Source: JAAYEB01 sp035306725
Lineage (GTDB): Bacteria; Fibrobacterota; Chitinivibrionia; Chitinivibrionales; Chitinispirillaceae
Length of the DNA: 8,557 nucleotides
Reading direction: 5' to 3'
Assembly (NCBI GenBank): GCA_035306725.1
Contig: DATGNN010000451.1
Location: forward strand, 1 to 8,557
The translations under genes and the position numbers were made by a program. Numbering within the stretch: the first letter of the stretch is position 1; each line of letters starts with the position of its first letter. Below, one piece after another: positions 6,618-8,557 of the stretch. The notes under the pieces were generated by a model. That model made no database searches. It was given only the letters and a program-made list of their open reading frames with translations, and had not been told where the DNA came from.

Positions 6618-6633
6618 TGAAGATCCATCTTCA
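6618..6633. promoter_or_regulatory. 16-bp operator-like dyad
   Basis: TGAAGAT-CC-ATCTTCA is a perfect inverted repeat with 7-bp arms and a 2-bp centre, the usual shape of a site for a dimeric helix-turn-helix regulator. It lies 119 bp upstream of the kinase start and about 580 bp before the expansin gene. No regulator is encoded in the window that could be assigned to it. Confidence 0.4.
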
Positions 6634-6853
6634 AACCGATATAAACTCACAGCCACAAAAATCAGAAAAAATCCAGAAATTGTTACTATTTTTGCTAAAT
6701 ATCTTTATTTCATGCAAGATTTGTACCTGTTCCATAAACCGGGTTATTTAATGAAATCCAGTTAATGCGAACTTGATATCGCTTTTTATCAATGAAGCTA
6801 TAAAACTAATCTTTACAAAGTTTTTTGAGTTATATTACTACCTTTAATCAGTC

Positions 6854-6898
6854 GATTCCTTTACTCAATCTGCTTCGCGTACAGAGGCATAAAGAATC
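6854..6898. repeat. 45-base imperfect inverted repeat (hairpin)
   Basis: Outer arms GATTC(C)TTTA and TAAAGAATC pair over 9 bp with one bulged C, and an inner stem TCTG/CAGA encloses a 9-base loop rich in G and C. No T run follows on either strand, so it is not an intrinsic terminator. It may be a small structured RNA or a remnant of a dispersed palindromic repeat. Confidence 0.4.
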
Positions 6899-6928
6899 AT
6901 ATCCAGAACGTTTAATATTCATTCGTGA

Positions 6929-7003
6929 ACGATTACGACAACGACAACGACAATGATTGTAGTTTTTTTTCTTCATTTACCATTCATAATTCACAATTCA
7001 CCA
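6929..7003. repeat. Adjacent short tandem repeats (hexamer and heptamer)
   Basis: ACGATT is followed by three perfect copies of ACGACA (6935-6952) and ATGATT, a 6-bp period of about five units. Thirty bases on, TTCATAA, TTCACAA and TTCACCA (6983-7003) form a 7-bp period. Simple repeats of these kinds are common in intergenic DNA of AT-rich bacteria; no function is claimed. Confidence 0.7.
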
Positions 7004-7210
7004 TTATCTTATGACCTTCACAGCCATAAAACCATTTCTGCGGTAGTGCAGCTCTCGCACTCATTCCAGCACTGCGGGACAAGCTGTAAATAAATCGCCT
7101 CCATTCCGATAAAATTCATATTTACACAGTTTTTTTGGATTTTTCCGGATAATATAGGTAATTTTCATATAACAATTAGGTTTAAGTTTTTTGCAGTTAG
7201 TTTTCAGAAT

Positions 7211-8557
7211 ATGAAAATTTTACAATACTCTCTTTTCTTTTCATTTATAGTTTTCACCTCATTATATGCAGACCAGATCAGTATAAGCGGAACAGTAGAG
7301 CATGGTGAATCGGGAAATCCAGTAGTAAATGCTGATGTTTATCTGTATTTCAGAAGTCACCTTAAAACAAGAACTGATTTGCAAGGAAAATTCGAACTTG
7401 CCGGAGAATTAACCTCCAGCATCTCCGAACCCAAAAAGGATAAAATCCCGGCAATTTCCATAAACAATAATTCTGTTAATTTGATCCTGACATCACCGGC
7501 TAGAGTAAATGTATCAGTTTTCAATATTTCCGGTAAAAAGGTTTACCATACCGATGCTTGTTTTAACGGAGCCGGAGTAAAAAAAATCCTTCTGCCCATG
7601 GATAAACTGGTGATTGGAGTGTATATAATTTCTGTTAAGCACTCTCTGAACAGGGCCATTTTCCGATATATCCATTCTGAAAATAGTTACCAGGGAATAT
7701 CAGAAATCTCCAATAAAAATTGTTCAACAAAAAAAGCGTGCATTTCTTCAAATATTCATAGCGAAGAATTTTCTGATATTCTTGTCGTCGTTTCAGATAC
7801 GACTCAAAAAGCCCGAATTCCTTTAGTCACTTTGAAACAAAGTGATATTAAAATAAAGCTCATGCCGCCAGGGGTGAGTAACTCCACCCCTGGCGTTCCT
7901 CTTTTTGCCGATAATGGCACTTATGGAGATGTAACCACTTATGGCTCGCCAGATAACCCGGAGTATTCTGAAGGAGGGGCATGTAATTACGGTTCCACAG
8001 GGATTCTTTATTATGCTGCAATAAATGTTCATCAGATCCCCGGCGATTTTAAAGGTGACTGGCAAAACGGACGAGCTTGCGGCCGCTGTGCCAAGGTAAG
8101 TGTACGTGCCAGGGATGGAAGCATACGCACAACAATAGTGCGCATTACGGATAAATGTCCTGATGATAACTGTGGTATTGATCTTGGGGGTGCTCCTGCC
8201 AAAATAATCATGGACAATCAGATCGGACGGTACAGCGGAGAATGGGAATGGGTAAGCTGTGAAAATGCACAAGGTGTTTCTGATGGTCTACCTGCTCTTC
8301 ATATAAAAGAAGGCAGCAATGAGTGGTGGTCTCTGGTACAGGTAAGAAACGGTCCGGGAGGAATTAACCAGATTCGTGTGCGAAAAGTTGAAACTACAGA
8401 ATGGGACACTCTTTCAATAGCAACCGAAGCTGAAAATTTTTACAAGCTCCCCCCCCAGCTTCTTCAGGATAATGAAAACTGGGAAATAGAAACAATATGG
8501 GATACTGGTTCAAGTGGTTCCCTAATTATAGCCGGAAATAAAATGGCCATAGAAAAT
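7211..8557 (+). CDS. Secreted modular expansin-like protein (3' truncated by window)
   Basis: The frame from the ATG at 7211 is open for 449 codons to the window edge. Order: signal peptide 1-20 (cleavage after LYA); a carboxypeptidase-regulatory-like beta domain (about 23-66, SGTV...VVNADVYLYF...TDLQGKFEL); a type IX sorting-domain-like beta module (about 84-155, VNVSVFNISGKKV...LVIGVYIISV); a polar linker with DILVVVSDTTQKARIPL; a double-psi beta-barrel expansin domain (about 230-350) with TDKCPDDNCGIDLG, where Asp314 and Asp324 match the essential BsEXLX1 Asp71 and Asp82; then a CBM63-like domain (from about 358) with IKEGSNEWW and LVQVRN, Trp372-Trp373 matching the cellulose-binding Trp pair. 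Six cysteines (258, 290, 293, 316, 321, 350) suggest three disulfides, as in plant-like expansins and unlike BsEXLX1. Expansins loosen cellulose networks without hydrolysis. No Shine-Dalgarno is visible before the ATG; the C-terminus is missing. Confidence 0.9.
   Translation, partial: MKILQYSLFFSFIVFTSLYADQISISGTVEHGESGNPVVNADVYLYFRSHLKTRTDLQGKFELAGELTSSISEPKKDKIPAISINNNSVNLILTSPARVNVSVFNISGKKVYHTDACFNGAGVKKILLPMDKLVIGVYIISVKHSLNRAIFRYIHSENSYQGISEISNKNCSTKKACISSNIHSEEFSDILVVVSDTTQKARIPLVTLKQSDIKIKLMPPGVSNSTPGVPLFADNGTYGDVTTYGSPDNPEYSEGGACNYGSTGILYYAAINVHQIPGDFKGDWQNGRACGRCAKVSVRARDGSIRTTIVRITDKCPDDNCGIDLGGAPAKIIMDNQIGRYSGEWEWVSCENAQGVSDGLPALHIKEGSNEWWSLVQVRNGPGGINQIRVRKVETTEWDTLSIATEAENFYKLPPQLLQDNENWEIETIWDTGSSGSLIIAGNKMAIEN
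7866..7895 (+). repeat. Perfect 11-bp GC-rich inverted repeat inside the expansin gene
   Basis: Arms CGCCAGGGGTG (7866-7876) and CACCCCTGGCG (7885-7895) are exact complements around an 8-base centre. It encodes the linker residues just before the expansin domain, occupies about ten codons without breaking the frame, and is followed by a T-rich stretch TTCCTCTTTTT. It stands out as GC-rich in AT-rich surroundings. It may be an inserted REP-like palindromic element or an intragenic terminator/attenuator. Confidence 0.85.

Larger units (their letters stand above)
6500..7210. other. 0.7-kb intergenic region between the divergent kinase and expansin genes
   Basis: No credible gene is present on either strand; the open frames are short and lack starts with support. 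The stretch holds the kinase promoter region, a 16-bp dyad (6618-6633), a short inverted repeat TTGATA-N8-TATCAA (6773-6792), a 45-base hairpin (6854-6898), hexamer and heptamer micro-repeats (6929-7003) and a small GC-rich patch (7039-7085). The expansin promoter should lie in the last part, but I find no convincing -35/-10 pair; TATAAC at 7168-7173 is the only reasonable -10. Confidence 0.6.

Noticed and set aside
7039..7085. tRNA or other known RNA gene in the GC-rich patch.
   Set aside because: No acceptor stem, T-loop GTTCRA motif or CCA-like end can be made from it, and it is too short.
7823..8272. 149-codon open frame on the minus strand.
   Set aside because: It lies entirely opposite the expansin reading frame, whose motifs are clearly recognisable, and it shows no domain of its own.

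Overview
The window is AT-rich, mostly bacterial chromosome-like sequence with five complete-looking genes or gene pairs, two genes cut by the window edges, and two long gene-poor stretches. Nothing in it is a ribosomal or tRNA gene, so the host cannot be named with certainty. The best taxonomic hint is the last gene. It has a type IX-secretion-like beta domain, a linker of the kind often seen in secreted proteins of the Fibrobacterota/Chitinispirillia group, and a cellulose-active expansin module. A Gram-negative, polysaccharide-degrading bacterium of the Fibrobacterota/Bacteroidota type is my inference, not a demonstrated fact. Several genes lack a Shine-Dalgarno sequence, which fits such a group.

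Layout. 2-196 (+) is the C-terminal half of a RidA/YjgF-family protein. 197-866 has no convincing gene but carries a striking degenerate tandem array (426-690) of about 21-bp units arranged in a higher-order C-A-B / A-B order. 867-1232 (+) is a DUF1622 membrane protein, probably read from a near-leaderless transcript. 1349-1997 (-) is a two-gene unit: a small lipoprotein followed 4 bp later by a stand-alone Lrp/AsnC-type RAM ligand-binding domain. 2255-3676 (-) is an exported DUF4139 protein with its own intrinsic terminator. 3900-6499 (-) is a two-component unit: a cytoplasmic multi-PAS HisKA_2-type histidine kinase with a degenerate receiver at its N-terminus, then a single-domain response regulator. 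6500-7210 is a 0.7-kb intergenic region with several dyads and short tandem repeats. 7211-8557 (+, open at the window edge) is an exported modular expansin.

Functional picture. The kinase and the stand-alone receiver should form a phosphorelay that senses an internal signal through three PAS domains; the receiver has no output domain, so the effect must pass to another protein. The expansin would act outside the cell, loosening cellulose without hydrolysis. It diverges from the kinase operon across the 0.7-kb region, so shared control is possible but not shown. The most unusual items are the 21-bp higher-order repeat array, a perfect 11-bp GC-rich inverted repeat inside the expansin coding sequence exactly in the interdomain linker, and the internal rather than C-terminal position of the sorting-domain-like module.
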